Assembly (NCBI RefSeq): GCF_964204645.1
Contig: NC_134033.1
Location: 6,048,231 to 6,112,230, forward strand
Direction: 5' to 3'
DNA from: Tubulanus polymorphus
Taxonomy: Eukaryota; Nemertea; Palaeonemertea; Tubulaniformes; Tubulanidae
DNA length: 64,000 nucleotides
Position numbers and translations under genes: made by a program. This document shows positions 18,789-30,905 of the stretch, piece after piece. The notes below the pieces were generated by a model. That model made no database searches, was not told the origin of the DNA, and worked only from the letters and a program-made list of their open reading frames with translations. Position 1 is the first letter of the stretch. Each line of letters starts with the position of its first letter.

Positions 18789-21700
18789 TTAAAACGTTAG
18801 AATTCTTTTCATTATCTCGTTCTCTTTTGTTTCTTCTCTTTTAAATTTTAAGTATTCATCTAAATTACAACCATAAGCAACTGTATGAATTCCATCATCT
18901 AAAATATATCTTTTATCATCAAATGGGTTTAGACTTATCTTTTCAATTTCTTCAATAAACATTTCATGATCTTCAGATCTTAAACATCTCATTTTATGTT
19001 TTCTAACTTCTTCATTGAATATACAATTGATGTAATCTTTGAAATGAATATTCTTTTCTACTACATTTTTGGTTATTCCTTTTAACTTTTTAGCTTCATG
19101 TTCTTTAGTTTTATATGAATACATTTTAGATCTAATACCGATGAATTCAATCATTTCTTCACCACCTAATTCATCTTTGAATTTACCAGGAACTTTTTTA
19201 TTATCATTGCTAAACAATTCATGATCTTTAGGATAATTACTGAAATCAAAATGATGTTTTAATGTTTTTAAATCATCAGTTATGTTATCAGTTTTTATCT
19301 TTAATATGTAACTGTCAGTATCAAAATATAATATTTCTATATGTTTTTCTCCAAAAAGTGGTTGTAATATATTATAATAGAATTCATACATTAGTAATTT
19401 TGATAATTCTAAAACTGAAGCGCCAACATAGATTGGTTTATTAAATTTCATTGATGTTCTTCTCATTTTAACTGCAGCTAAATTTTCATCAAATATTCTG
19501 TTACCAATGAACTTAGGATATGTTTGTAAATGCCTTCTCCTTTTACCATTACTAACTAACTCAATATCATTTCTATTTCTAATATTTTCACAAGTCTTAC
19601 CATAGAAAGCATTATTCATTAACTTGAATAAATCTTTCTCAAAATCAGTTTTAGCTTCAGTTCTCTGTTTGGTGTTAAAATCTATATATTTTTCTAACCA
19701 CTTAGATTGTCTAAATGAAATATATCTATGTACTTTTTTTTAGAACCATTCCTTGTTTTAGATAAAACTTTAACATTCTATAATGTACTACATAATTATA
19801 TTTATCTTCCTGAGTTACCATTAACTTTTCTGTATGAATATGATTTTCGGGTTTAATTCTTTTTTGGTAATTTGATAATTCTTCATGAGTTACAGTTTTA
19901 TGTTCGGGGCAGTATGCTAGATTTGTTGGTATTTTAAGTTGGTATTTTATCTTTTGATCTATTTGAATTTAATCTTTCTATTTCATTATTGATTTCTTCT
20001 ATTTTATGACATAACTGTTTGATAAATAAATGTGCATCATATCCTGATAGATTATGAAATATAACTGGTACAAAGTTAATTTTCTTAGCTTGTAAGTTAC
20101 AATTCTCATGTGCAGCGCCTCTAAACTTTCCATTCAAATGATCATGGTCTCTTACTTTTTTATCTTTATAATTAAATATCTTTTCACAATAATAACATTT
20201 ACCTGCAAACTCAAATGCTTCTTTATCTTCTTCTGTCATTATAATTTCTATATTTTTATTCAATAATTTACTAAATCTTATTTCATATTCAATTAATAAG
20301 TCACAAAAATGATTGATAACATTTTCATTTCTATAATGAAAATATTCACTTTCAATTAGTTCTGGATAATCAGATTTAATATATAACCCGAAAGCTGCAG
20401 CTGATTGATGAATCTTTTTAATAGTATTTGTTTTTGGTGGTTTATCTGAAAAATCATTTTCATTAGAATTTAATTTCTTTCTTTTATAATATATTTCTTT
20501 TCTATCTTGATCAGTTAATTCTTTATTTAATGATTCAAAATCTCCATATATAACAAATGGAACTTTATTTTTGTAATCATATTTTTTGAATTCTAATATT
20601 TTATCCTCTTCATTTGGTAAAACTAATTTACAATAATCATGATTTTCACATAATTGTTTATGATTTAATAATGCACTTTCATTACTGAATCTATGTAAAA
20701 ATTTTCTACATAGATATATTTTATTATCAAAATCATTTTCTGATTTAAAAAATAAATCAATTCTTTTAATCCACATATAATGATTCTCATAATATAGTAT
20801 ATCTATAACATCATTTGAATCATAATCTTTTGATAGATATAAAGGTTCAAATGTATAATGTTTTATGTTGTTACCTTTTGTATTTGGTAATTTGATTAAA
20901 TCAAATACATTTATTCTTAAATTATTATCTCTTTCTATTTTTGGGATGTTTTTAATTCTAACAGGATACTTATCTATCTTATAATTATTTTCAAATTGTT
21001 TATAATGAGTTAATCTACAAATATTATAAGTTGCAGGATGTAAACAACTTATAATTGTCCATAGAAAACATTTATCATCTTCATTTTGTACATTTGTTAC
21101 AGCATTAGTTTTAAATGGTAGTTTAATATAACTCGATGCTTTAATATCTTGTTCTTTATAATATGATACATTATTTTCATCAATTGGTTTTGATTTAGTT
21201 AACTTATTATATTTTGTGTTATAAACATGTAAAGTCATAAATATTATTTCATCAAATATTAAACCAGATCCTTCAAAATATTTCTCTTCTATTTTAGTTT
21301 TTACTTCATTATAACATTTATCTAATTTATCATCTATATGTTGTTTTGAAATAATATGTTGTGAATGAGAATTTATATTACATATTGGTTTATCTTCAGA
21401 TCTTATAAACTTTACTTTAGAACATATACTAATTTTAGGGTATTCACCATCAGTTATTATTTTTATAATATTTTTCATATTTTCTAAATGTTTTTTATTT
21501 TCTTCTAATGTTTTTCCTTTATGAAATTTAAACTCAATAGCTGCTGGACCAATATCACTTTTTAATGCTTCGGTTATCTCTATATCTTTTTTATTATCTA
21601 ATGAATTAATATAATTTCTTACATCTTCCATGTATGGTCTTTTATTGTTTAATTTATTTCTTATTCTTTTAATTGTCTTATGTTTCTTATCGTTATCATT

Positions 21701-21988
21701 ATCAAAATAATCCTCACCTAAAATATCATTATTCATATTTCTAATATGACTTTTAGATTTTAAATGTTCTTTAAAATATCTTTTATCACTGAATGATTGA
21801 TTACATGTATCACATTTGTATGTTTCTTTTTAATTCTTTAATTCATCTAATTTAGATTCTAATATATCATCTTTATATTCTAGTTTCAATTTATTCTCTA
21901 AATGTGTTTTAGTTTTATTGTGTCTTGCTTTTTGGGATTAATTTATATTGATATTACATGTTGGACAGTAGTACTTATTTGCTTCCAT
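18789..21988 (-). pseudogene. Protein-primed family B DNA polymerase, internally deleted and broken
   Basis: An ATG at 21988 starts an N-terminal region with two C2H2-type fingers. Stops TAA occur at 21938-21940 and 21830-21832, then a 600-codon frame follows (21736-19934). It carries Exo I (VIYGDFESLN, 20531-20548), a Cys-rich unit with RDHDHLNGKFRGAAH, and Exo II (FHNLSGYDAHL, about 20036-20060). Near 19925-19948 the protein jumps to sequence that normally lies hundreds of residues later. Exo III, the terminal-protein region and palm motif A are absent. The frame then shifts, and shifts again at a T8 run (19734-19741). The last part has motif B (LMNNAFYGKT) and motif C (YFDTDSYIL). This enzyme replicates Polintons from protein-bound ends. 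This copy cannot encode an active one. Confidence 0.85.
19925..19948. repeat. 11-bp direct repeat at the polymerase deletion junction
   Basis: GTTGGTATTTT occurs at 19925-19935 and again at 19938-19948, two bases apart, exactly where polymerase sequence is missing and the frame changes. Short repeats at a junction suggest slippage or microhomology repair. Confidence 0.8.
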
Positions 21989-22067
21989 TTTAATACTAAA
22001 TTTTTTATGAAAATTGATTTTAGAAGTTATTCATTTATATCTTATTCATATATATGAATATTTTAAG
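21989..22067. promoter_or_regulatory. Region upstream of the polymerase gene
   Basis: On the minus strand a T-run (AAATTTAGTATTAAAATG reading into the start) precedes the ATG at 21988. The motif is weaker than in the structural genes, which would fit an early gene. Only about 80 bp separate it from the terminal inverted repeat. Confidence 0.3.
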
Positions 22068-22464
22068 AGTAATAGGGAATATCTTGTTTCAGGTTAAAGG
22101 TTGAATGGTCGAGTTCATTAATAACAAATATTAAAAGTAATTTAAAACTATAATATATTTTCATAACCGTGTGTATTTCAGTTGAATATTATTATTATTA
22201 TTTGAATATATTTGATTATATGAATGTGTGTATTGTAAATAAATCAATTGGTCGCGGAGCGGGGCGGCAGCGAAGTGGAGCGACCAATTGATTTAATACA
22301 ATATGCTTTTTAAATTATTGATATCTTAGAATAAATATTTAGTTTTAATATAAAATGCACACGGTTATGAAAATATATTATGGTTTTAAATTACTTTTAA
22401 TGTTTTGTTTTTAATGAACTCGACCGTTCGACCTTTGATCTGAAACAAGATATTCCCTATTACT
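22068..22464. repeat. Nested inverted repeat, putative right terminus of the Polinton
   Basis: Arms 22068-22173 and 22358-22464 are about 106 bp and nearly identical in inverse orientation. The outer ends read AGTAATAGGG and CCCTATTACT. Inside the spacer a second perfect 15-bp stem (AAATCAATTGGTCGC, 22241-22255, with 22280-22294) encloses a 24-base GC-rich loop unlike the surrounding AT-rich DNA. Polinton ends typically start with AG, so 22464 is a good candidate right edge. I see no clear 6-bp target duplication because the other end is not found. Confidence 0.75.
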
Positions 22465-22770
22465 TCCATTGAATTAGTTCAAATCTGAACACCAGGCGAG
22501 TCGTTGTCAATGCAGTACTTTTATCATATCGAACATTTTATGCGACTTGAAAATTGTTATGAGATATAAAAAATAACTTCATTTCGAGAAAAAATCAAAT
22601 AAAAGAATTTTCAAAATATGACTGGAATTGTATTTTTGACGGAGATCTTCGAAGAATATATTGATTTTATTACTACCGTACTCGCTTTTCATATCTGGAA
22701 ATAGAGTAATTTAATCTCCCAATCATACGAGATTGTATCATTAGTCGTCGAATCAAACTACGAGTCTAAA

Positions 22771-23742
22771 ATGGCTGAACAGCGAACGAACCAGACTCCA
22801 GCCAATAACGGTGAAATAAGGATTGAATATTGGGCCGTGCAGTTCGAAATCGGAGTCAAAATCCCGTTACAAGCTCGCTATGCGAGTGTTACTATATTCG
22901 GTGTGCTGTACGTCATCGGAATGGTGGGAAACGGACTGACCTTCGTGCTGATGTCATTCACGACAATGCGCCGTCATTCGTTCAGTGTCTATCTCTCCTA
23001 TCTAGCCCTGTCTGATACGCTGTTTTTGAACTGTACGATGGTTCGTTTCGCCATCTCGCTTGCGTTCAGCACTATCGAAATGTACCCGATCGTCATCGAT
23101 AGCATTATCGAGTGTAAACTAGTCGAGACTATACCGTTAGTTTTTAACATGAGCAGCTCGTGGTTCATCAGCGTTGTCTGTATGGAGAGACTGGTCGCTG
23201 TGGTTATACCGTTTATGGCTCGTCAAGTCTGCAGACGTAGCACGGCTCAAATCGTCTCTCTGTTGGTTTTTGTCGCAAGTTTCTCGTCGATGGCCTATCT
23301 CTGTTATTGCGTCAGTTATCAGTCGGGTCTCGGTTGTACGTTTTCGTGCCCGGACACGAATTACAACACGTTTTTCCTGATTATGAACGTTATTTGGCAA
23401 TATTTACCGCTCTCGATAATCGTCGTATGTAATTTGTGCATCATAATCGCACTTCGGCGATCTTCGGAGGTTTCCGGAACCGGTGGCTCGAAGGCCGAAC
23501 GTTCCCGACAAGTTACGATAATGTTACTAGTGACGTCGATCGCGTTTATAATATTCATCGCCCCTGATTCGATTTTTCATTTGATCTACCCCCAACCTGA
23601 GACTGCCGAGTTGTTGGTCATTCACGAATTTCTGTGGCTCTGGCTAATCACAAATTATACCATTAATTTGTACTTGTACGCGATAACGGGTAAAGAGGTG
23701 CGAGAGGCATTGAAAAAGATGCTTAATCTCAAGAAAAAATAA
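22771..23742 (+). CDS. Rhodopsin-class G protein-coupled receptor, intronless
   Basis: A 323-residue protein with seven hydrophobic segments. TM1 has the GN motif (MVGNGLTFVL), TM2 has LALSD, TM3 ends in CMERLVAV where most receptors have DRY, TM6 has an IAPDSIF turn in place of CWxP, and TM7 is NYTINLYLYAITGKEVREAL, a variant of NPxxY. Cysteines in extracellular loops 1 and 2 could form the usual bridge. An N-terminal Asn-Gln-Thr site may be glycosylated. The layout resembles invertebrate peptide receptors such as the FMRFamide-like group, but the ligand cannot be told. The frame is intact with host-like composition, starting 307 bp outside the Polinton terminus. No introns, so it may be an old retrocopy or a naturally single-exon family. 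Confidence 0.8.
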   Translation: MAEQRTNQTPANNGEIRIEYWAVQFEIGVKIPLQARYASVTIFGVLYVIGMVGNGLTFVLMSFTTMRRHSFSVYLSYLALSDTLFLNCTMVRFAISLAFSTIEMYPIVIDSIIECKLVETIPLVFNMSSSWFISVVCMERLVAVVIPFMARQVCRRSTAQIVSLLVFVASFSSMAYLCYCVSYQSGLGCTFSCPDTNYNTFFLIMNVIWQYLPLSIIVVCNLCIIIALRRSSEVSGTGGSKAERSRQVTIMLLVTSIAFIIFIAPDSIFHLIYPQPETAELLVIHEFLWLWLITNYTINLYLYAITGKEVREALKKMLNLKKK

Positions 23743-23744
23743 AA

Positions 23745-25600
23745 CATTGTCGTCGTTATGTTTTCATCTATGTTAGGAAACTTGATTTTTCATTTCAAAC
23801 GATATATATTGATCGTGTTTAGTCACTCTCGAGTTGGATGCTCCAGCCACACCTACGCGTCGTTGAGGCAACAAAGGTTCTTTGATACTTTTTGGGGTTC
23901 AGTGACATATTTGTTACATTACAATAACGATGACAAATGAAATGGACATAGCTGTTCAATGCGCTAGGCTGTTCACGGATGTGTCCATGTCAAATTTTGA
24001 TTGTAAAAAAACCTCAATGCGCCTTCTGCCAGGTTGAAATTAGTAAAACCATAGATTACTGAAATAGCCACTTAATTACCCTTTCTTCTTCCACCTTGTT
24101 GCGCAAGAAGTCAAACTATCCGAACACTGTTTTTACTTTTGGTTATATAAAAATCACTTGTTACGTCGCCGAAGACCACTATACATCAGTGAACCAGTGC
24201 GGGCCGTATATAAGGGAACGCAAGAAGCACACGAAGTTACGTTAATCGTCCACTTCATTCTTGATAGTAAGACATGATCATGGTTTATATAAAGGTTTGA
24301 GTGTACATGTTCAGATGCTGAATTTTTTCATTGGGAGTGGTCGGAACAGAAATCCGTATTCACAATAGTTGGTATGGAGGTCCATATTAAAATTCAAACT
24401 ACAAAAATACAAGTTCATACAATAATACATGTTACTGTAGGCCTACTACTTGTATACAACTTCATAAAACTGCCTTAAACATAAAGATTATAGGTTATTA
24501 TACAGACGCACGATGAGCTTTCGCCAAAAAAATTTTACACCTTCAATTAGGAGAAGGATATTCTATTGTACTAGCCAACGTCATAATCATTACAATGAGA
24601 TCGCACTCATCCCGGATTCGAAGAATTGTTTTTTTTTTATATTCAAAAAACTGGAAAAATGCAGAATCTTCAAAGCATTAGGCTCTAAAACAGGTCCATG
24701 GTTCACACAGTGAACTCCATTTTAGGGTTAATTGCATGAAGCACGCCTTCCTAATAAACCACGCCTTGGTGACGTGCAGGCTAAATACGATACGAGTTGG
24801 ACCTGATTTTCCCAGATATTTAGCTCGCTGTTAGACCACGCAAACATGTAACCTAGATGTCAGATGCCGTCTACGTCATGAAAGTCCCCAAAATAGAAAT
24901 TGAATAGTCAAATGCGCTCGCCCGCATAGCTGTGTAATGTGCGACAGTGTTTTTTTCTCCGGACGTTTACGTGCTCATCGTTCACGTACCGGTAATCCAC
25001 ATTTTACGGTGACAAAAATAGCAAAAATAATTGTTTGGATTAAATGTGACGATATAGTTTGATTTTAAAGGAGCTTCTTAATTCCAAATAAAATTGTTTG
25101 CATATGTTCTACTTGCATTACTAGCATTAATTTTTCCGTGGCATTGGTAAAAAACTTCCCTCCTGCGTCTCTTCTATATATAATTTGAGCTTCTTGCAAT
25201 CTTTCTTTTTCAAAACAATAAAAATATAATTCTCCCGCCCCCTATAATTCTCCCGCCCTTTTTTTCCAGACTTTTTGGAGAGCACATTCAAATTTTGGCT
25301 TCGCATTCAATGGCTCGAAGTTTAAATAGTACATTATGTTATTGTAAGAAATACTATGTCCGTTTTTAAACAACTACTGTACTGTATTCTTTAGGCCTAT
25401 ATATGAAAAGAATATTTCCAGGCATTACAAATTGCCGCAATAAAATACATTTATGTTCTTGGGCCCGGGTTTGTTGCCAGAATGCTGCTGTGGGCTTTTT
25501 CATTGAAGGCTACAAGTGTGTAATATTTTCATTCTCGTGAATCTAAGCAGTCGCTTGACGTTCTTGGAACACAGATTCCACTTATTAGAATCCCACAATA
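23745..25600. other. No gene recognised
   Basis: Mixed-composition intergenic DNA after the receptor. Small open frames have no family character. The stretch 25230-25290 has a repeated CTCCCGCCC motif. Confidence 0.4.
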
Positions 25601-25629
25601 AGAACGGAAAAACGATCCGAAAATGTTAC

Positions 25630-26520
25630 TGCAGGAGCTAGTAGTTTATTCAACGTTTCGACTATACATGTATTAAAATCGTCATCGTCAGGAACAAGCT
25701 CCTTATATCTGATATACTTCAGAGTCCACTCGTGTTAACTGACAGTACCTCGGGTCAGAGACCGCATATCTAAAAACGATCAATTCGAACGTCTCCCAGT
25801 GCTTCAACTCTTCAATTACAAGCAGATGATACACTATAGCCCTAGTATGAAATCTTGCAGTAATAGCTCAATTTAGTTACTACTTACAAGCGATTATTTC
25901 CAACCGTAGCAATTTCGATCGGCAATTGATACGCGTGCTCAGGCGAATTAAATATAATAGCGAAACGATTATATTTTTTATGGTCGCGTACAATCGCACC
26001 AATCAGAGGTGCATTTGTTTAAAATTGGATTGCACAAATTGTTTTTGTTTGTAAGAACATCGCCTTCGTTCATACCGTTTTACAAACTATATCCAAATAG
26101 TCATATTCCTTGTGCTAGTAGTTTATTGAACGTTTCGACTTTATTCAACTAGTCATCCTCAAGAATACTGTATTCCTCGAGCTAGTAGTTTATTGAACGT
26201 TTCGACTATGTCCTAATAGTCATCCTCAAGAATACTGTATTCCTTGAGCTAGTGTAGTTTATTCAACGTTTCGCCTATATTCTAATAATACATGTAGTCA
26301 TAGTCAGGAATACTGTATTCCTTGAGCTAGTGCAATTTATCCAACGTTTCGACTATATCCTATAAGTCATGTTCAGAAATACTGATGTAGTCCTCATCAA
26401 AAAACATAGATGAAACACTCCGAGTCGAAGAATGAAAATAGTCCGAAATGTTTTCCTTGAGCTAGCAGTTTATCAAACCTTTCAACTAGATCCTAATAGG
26501 CATCTTCAGGAAAACTAAGG
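25630..26520. repeat. Tandem and scattered repeat with GAGCTAGTAGTTTATT and CAACGTTTCGAC
   Basis: A unit of about 70-80 bp containing GAGCTAGTAGTTTATT, AACGTTTCGACTAT, CTAATAGTCATCCTCA and AATACTGTATTCCTT occurs about five times in 26108-26520, with a diverged outlier at 25630-25700. A related CGTTTCGAC...CATCGTCAGG piece lies at 56698-56737. Confidence 0.75.
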
Positions 26521-27178
26521 TTTGCAATAATAAAATTATGAGGAGTGACTAATGAAGTGATACGATGTAATACCAGGGGTTATAGAGAAACAAATCAACT
26601 GCTTGCTGAAGGGAACATTTTGATCTGTGCGTATTTTTCATTTTAGAGTGGGATTTCATGTAAACCCTAAACTATTTTCCAATTCCATGCGGTGAAATGA
26701 TATAATCGCTGTCTTTGCGCAAGGAATTCAAGTGCGCAAGTGGATTAACACAGATTCACAGTTTTCAGTTTTCAAACCCCTTGACTGAAGAAATAGCGTG
26801 CTAGTTGGCCTGTCCAGTAAAAGGGCGCGAGATTTATTCATTTCTAATTATTCAAATCCTCGTCAAGCTTTAGAACCTTTTCGGAAGTTTGCTTACTATC
26901 ATATTGGAATTATTTATCACTTAATCACGCCCTTTATTGTTACATTGTATCTAGTTATTTTTGCGATCAATGTTTTTATCTAGAAGTGTTAACTCTAATT
27001 TAGTTGCAAACGAAAGTAAAGGTTCAAAGAATGATCGGGTGAAACGACGCGAAATGACTTGTGAAAAAAATGTGGAAGGAGTTGAACCTGTACTGAAAAT
27101 GGCGCGAGAATTGTGACCGAAGAAAAGAAAGGTCGCAATATAGAAACCTATCACTTACACGATTGCATCCAGTCAGGC

Positions 27179-27238
27179 ACGACGTGACGCGTGTCCAGGC
27201 AGATGAAGGTTTTTGGGTCGGGTCGACGTGACGCGTGT
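27179..27238. repeat. Direct repeat of CGACGTGACGCGTGTC
   Basis: The 16-mer occurs at about 27179-27194 and 27223-27238 with a 28-bp spacer. It contains two CpG-rich ACGCGT-like cores. No gene context is evident. Confidence 0.6.
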
Positions 27239-27479
27239 CAGAATTCTGCGTATTACAACACTATAAATACACAATGCATGACAAACAGTTATTACGTATT
27301 AAACGCAGTTTTGATATTCGGATAGAATATTTTACCTCTAGTTTTCAGCATTCATTTTGCTGCGGTATATTTCATATGAACCTCGCGATGTCGTCAGTAG
27401 TGATGATATCGACGCGAAATGATTTCAAAAATAAAATGGCGCGGGTTGACCTGTACCGTACAGGGTTATAATCGTCTAA

Positions 27480-28900
27480 TGATTCGGATTTACCAATGAA
27501 ACTAAATTTCATCATTAAAACCGCCAAAAAATATAAACACGAAAAATATCGACATCAAAACAAACAGCGCGCCCAAAATCAGATCAAATATCAATTGATA
27601 AATTCAACCAAAAAGAAAAGACCAGAAATCCGTACCACAGAAATAGGGCACAACCTGGTGGGGTTGGTGCTGTCTGAACCTGAAACCAGTAGTAAGTAAA
27701 TGTCACTTGTATCTTATAAGAAGTAGAGTTCAACTGTTCAACTCTTCATCTTACTCAAATCACACTTAACTCACGAACTGTCAAACATTTTCAATCAAGT
27801 TCAATTGTAAATAAATGCAACTTTTACTGTTCAAAAGTTCCACTTGAATTGCAACTGTATTTTGTATCAACAGCTGAAATTATGTTTTAATTCAACGATT
27901 TATCAACTAACTATTCTAACCTAACCTATAAAGACCAGTCGGCCTACCTATTCAGGCGAGGGTTTGGGGGCAGGGGGATACTGAAATAGAGACATGTTAT
28001 ACAGGTCACACCGGAATTCTTCAGTCACTCTGTCATCATCATTCAACTTCAGGTTCAATCTTCTGTGACTAAGGGGTCTTGTTCTTTTCACTGAAATAGA
28101 ACATACAGGCCGCACCTGAATCAGGCCACTCTGTTGTGTGCTGGGGGTGAAGACACGTACTCTGTGGCCTAGTCTTCTGGGGTCTTGTCTCAGCGATGAC
28201 TCTGAACTTCTCATGTTTATTTCAACTGAATATTTTTACATAAACGTCCGGTGTTTTATAAACGAATAGTTTCAATAAACGGAAATTCTGAAAAAAAACG
28301 GAAACACCTGAAAAGAGAGAGAAACCCTGGAAATAGAAGCATAACCCTGAAATAAATATATTAAGTATCAAAATAAACAGGCCGCTTTTCCATCTGACCC
28401 AGAGACCCACAGGACCCTGATGTAAATAGCACCCAAATTTCTTAAGTTCGTTGGAAATTGTACACATTTGCATGCATTTCTATAACTTACTAACTCACCG
28501 AGTAAGTTCCTCGTAACTAACTAAACCTATGAAACATAATTTCAGCTGTTAATGTTTTTTTAACTTACAGTTTATCCAATCATGCGTGTAATGTATGAAT
28601 CCAGTGATTATCCTGAGATTCATAGTCAATTTTCACAGTCAATCTTTATCCTTGTTTTTGATAATAGTTCACAGCTTTTATGAGCGCGCCGTTTGTTATA
28701 TCATGATAATGCTGAATTAGATTGAACTCCCGATTGAATCGATTCCATTTGGAATTCCGTGAAGTCTGAAAAATAAAAACAGAAGAAATTCAAACTACCA
28801 CTTAAACGAAATACCAATAAATTAATTTCCCGGGTAAAAACCCTCACAGCTTCGCGACTCGGTGCACTCGCTTTGCTGGGGTGCCCCCGTTATACGAAAA
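27480..28900. other. No gene recognised
   Basis: Several short frames on both strands, none with a recognisable family or splice context. A C14 homopolymer follows at 28919-28932. Confidence 0.35.
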
Positions 28901-29350
28901 GGTGCTCCGCGTATGTTGCCCCCCCCCCCCCCAGAAATTTACCCTTGTATCTAAATAGTCTAAAAGTAACAGGTAGAGGTTTAGATGGCATACACTGCAA
29001 GGTTTAACACGTGTGAAAATCGGTCAACTTTTCACGTGTCTTAAAATTTGCGATGCTAAAACCTCGACAAACTCGACTAAAAATCACGCTCATCTTATCC
29101 GTGTCAGTTAAATCGTTTCTGAATTTTTTTTTCATTGTTTAATTTCGTGTTTTATGATGTAGTTTCGATAATTATAAATTAATCATATTCAATTATTTTA
29201 TAAGCGCGGTGATGGAGGATTCTAATGGCGCGGGTTCCTTGCTCGTTTGCACTCGGCTCATGTGCGGCTGCTCATCGCGAAAGGTGATTGGCCGCATTAT
29301 TAATGCAGGGCGCAATAAGAAATTCTGATTGGCCAGGTGGTGTGCATATG

Positions 29351-29545
29351 TAATGAAAGTTCGTTTTGGCGGGGGCGCCAAAACGGAATATTCTTTGTTT
29401 TGGCGCGCCAAAACGAACTTTCAGAGATATTTCGACGTTCTTCGTTATTTTGACGGGGGCACCAAAACGGAATTTTCATTTTTTTGGCGCGCCAAAACGA
29501 ACTTTCAAAGAAAATTTGACGTTTTTTTTTCGTTTTGGCGTTCTG
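29351..29545. repeat. 84-bp tandem repeat built of TTTTGGCG inverted motifs
   Basis: Two full copies plus edges. Each unit has GGGGGCNCCAAAACGGAA, then TTTTGGCGCGCCAAAA (a perfect 16-bp palindrome) and CGAACTTTCA. The copies start 84 bp apart (29412 and 29496). Reading frames over it on both strands are repeat artefacts. Confidence 0.75.
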
Positions 29546-30719
29546 GCGTTCTGGCGCCCTCATTTACTTACCAGGAATTTTACGCTATGGCCCTTATCAG
29601 CCACCATAATTAGGGGATTACTTAAAATAAATTGCGTTAACAGAGCCTATCATAAGATTAGATTTGTGAATATTTATTACAAATATATATTATGATTTAA
29701 TTCATCTCGTCACGAAACCGATATTCCAAAATGTGACGGAGATGAACGTGATGGAGATGAATGACTAGGTGAGCATGAGGGGTTACATCTTTTATTGATT
29801 TTTTTTAGCAAATTGTTTGAAGGTTGATGTTAAGCGCGATAATGTCCTCAATCAATAAATGTATTTTTTATTGATACAATGTATAGTATTCCTACTCTAC
29901 AGACCGTTCGGAGATGAATGAGAATAAACATACGCACTCATCACTTGTTTAGATGCGGTTATTTTTTCCCTTCAAATGTGTAGAAGATGAGCGTCATGCA
30001 CTCAAGCGTTTAAAGATTGCGCTTGTTCACAGGGGCGCCATAAGTCGTCATAGATAGTTCAAATGGAAACTGGTTGAGATGGTTTTACGTCGGCCGTGAC
30101 GGAGAGGAAAAATAGGGGACGCCCTTTACCCCAAATAAATTTAAATGGATTTATTATATCCTAAGAATAGAAGTTATTTGTAACTCTTTATTTATATGCA
30201 ATATATTTTATCAGATCGGCACAAATTTTGCATCTTATAACTTCACTTGAGGTGTCATATCATGAGAAAGAAACATGGACCGTGTATCGGGGACATGACG
30301 ATATCGCGTACACAATAATTTTCAATGGATTTAAATTCACCATTAAATGCAGAAAATTTCTTGAAATTGTATTCAAACAATTGGTTTATTGCTGAAGTTT
30401 TTGGTCAAAGGTCGTGAAATATTGGTCATTTGTCTGAATTAGTGATAAATCTCTCTCCGGGACATGAATAGCTGCTACTCGTGAAGAATGACCCAATATG
30501 TGCAAAAACAGTCGAACAGATAGCAATTGGAATCACGTGAATCCAACGCCAGAGGCCTACTTCATATATAGTCAGACACATAAGAAGGGGCTCGAGTTGT
30601 TTTCGCACCTTGAACTTGAACTTGCACCGAAACATTCAAAACAGCGTTGCGTCGGCTATTCCGGGTAGGGCGAATACGTTTTGGAAAATGATACGGCCAG
30701 GGAAACCAGACACCCCCTC

Positions 30720-30905
30720 ACTAGCAGGATTCGAACCTGGATGGCATCGCGCTCAGCCACGGCACTATACTGCCACTGGTCGCCTCTCCCACCTGCATTC
30801 GCAGTCAGAGTCAGAAAAGCTGAAGGTAGAGACTGGCAACCAGTCTACCACGGCACGAACCGTGGCGATCTTGGCGCCATCAGGTTCGAATCCCTGCCGT
30901 GAGAG
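30720..30905. repeat. Inverted pair of tRNA-like sequences
   Basis: A minus-strand segment with B box GGTTCGAATCC (30728-30738 on plus) and a GTGGCTGAGCGC A-box-like stretch faces a plus-strand segment with GGTTCGAATCC at 30885-30895. Neither folds into a complete cloverleaf with a paired acceptor stem as I read it, so these are tRNA-derived repeat heads rather than tRNA genes. Confidence 0.5.

Larger units (their letters stand above)
5740..22464. mobile_element. Polinton/Maverick (adintovirus-like) DNA element, degenerate
   Basis: The region combines a retroviral-type integrase with chromodomain, a packaging ATPase, a double jelly-roll major capsid protein, a penton-like minor capsid protein and a protein-primed family B DNA polymerase. 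This is the defining Polinton set. It is far more AT-rich than its flanks and has no introns. Genes run in two convergent blocks meeting near 10.8 kb. The right end is taken from the nested inverted repeat 22068-22464, whose outer edge reads AGTAATAGGG; Polinton ends usually begin with AG. The left edge is uncertain: a fragment of HNH coding sequence lies at 5751-5853 and a tandem array at 6583-7035, but no copy of the right terminus is seen to the left. Many genes carry disabling changes. I found no adenovirus-type protease gene. Confidence 0.85.

Noticed and set aside
22771-23742. Receptor as cargo of the Polinton
   Set aside because: It lies outside the putative terminus and has host-like composition and codon use, unlike the AT-rich element.
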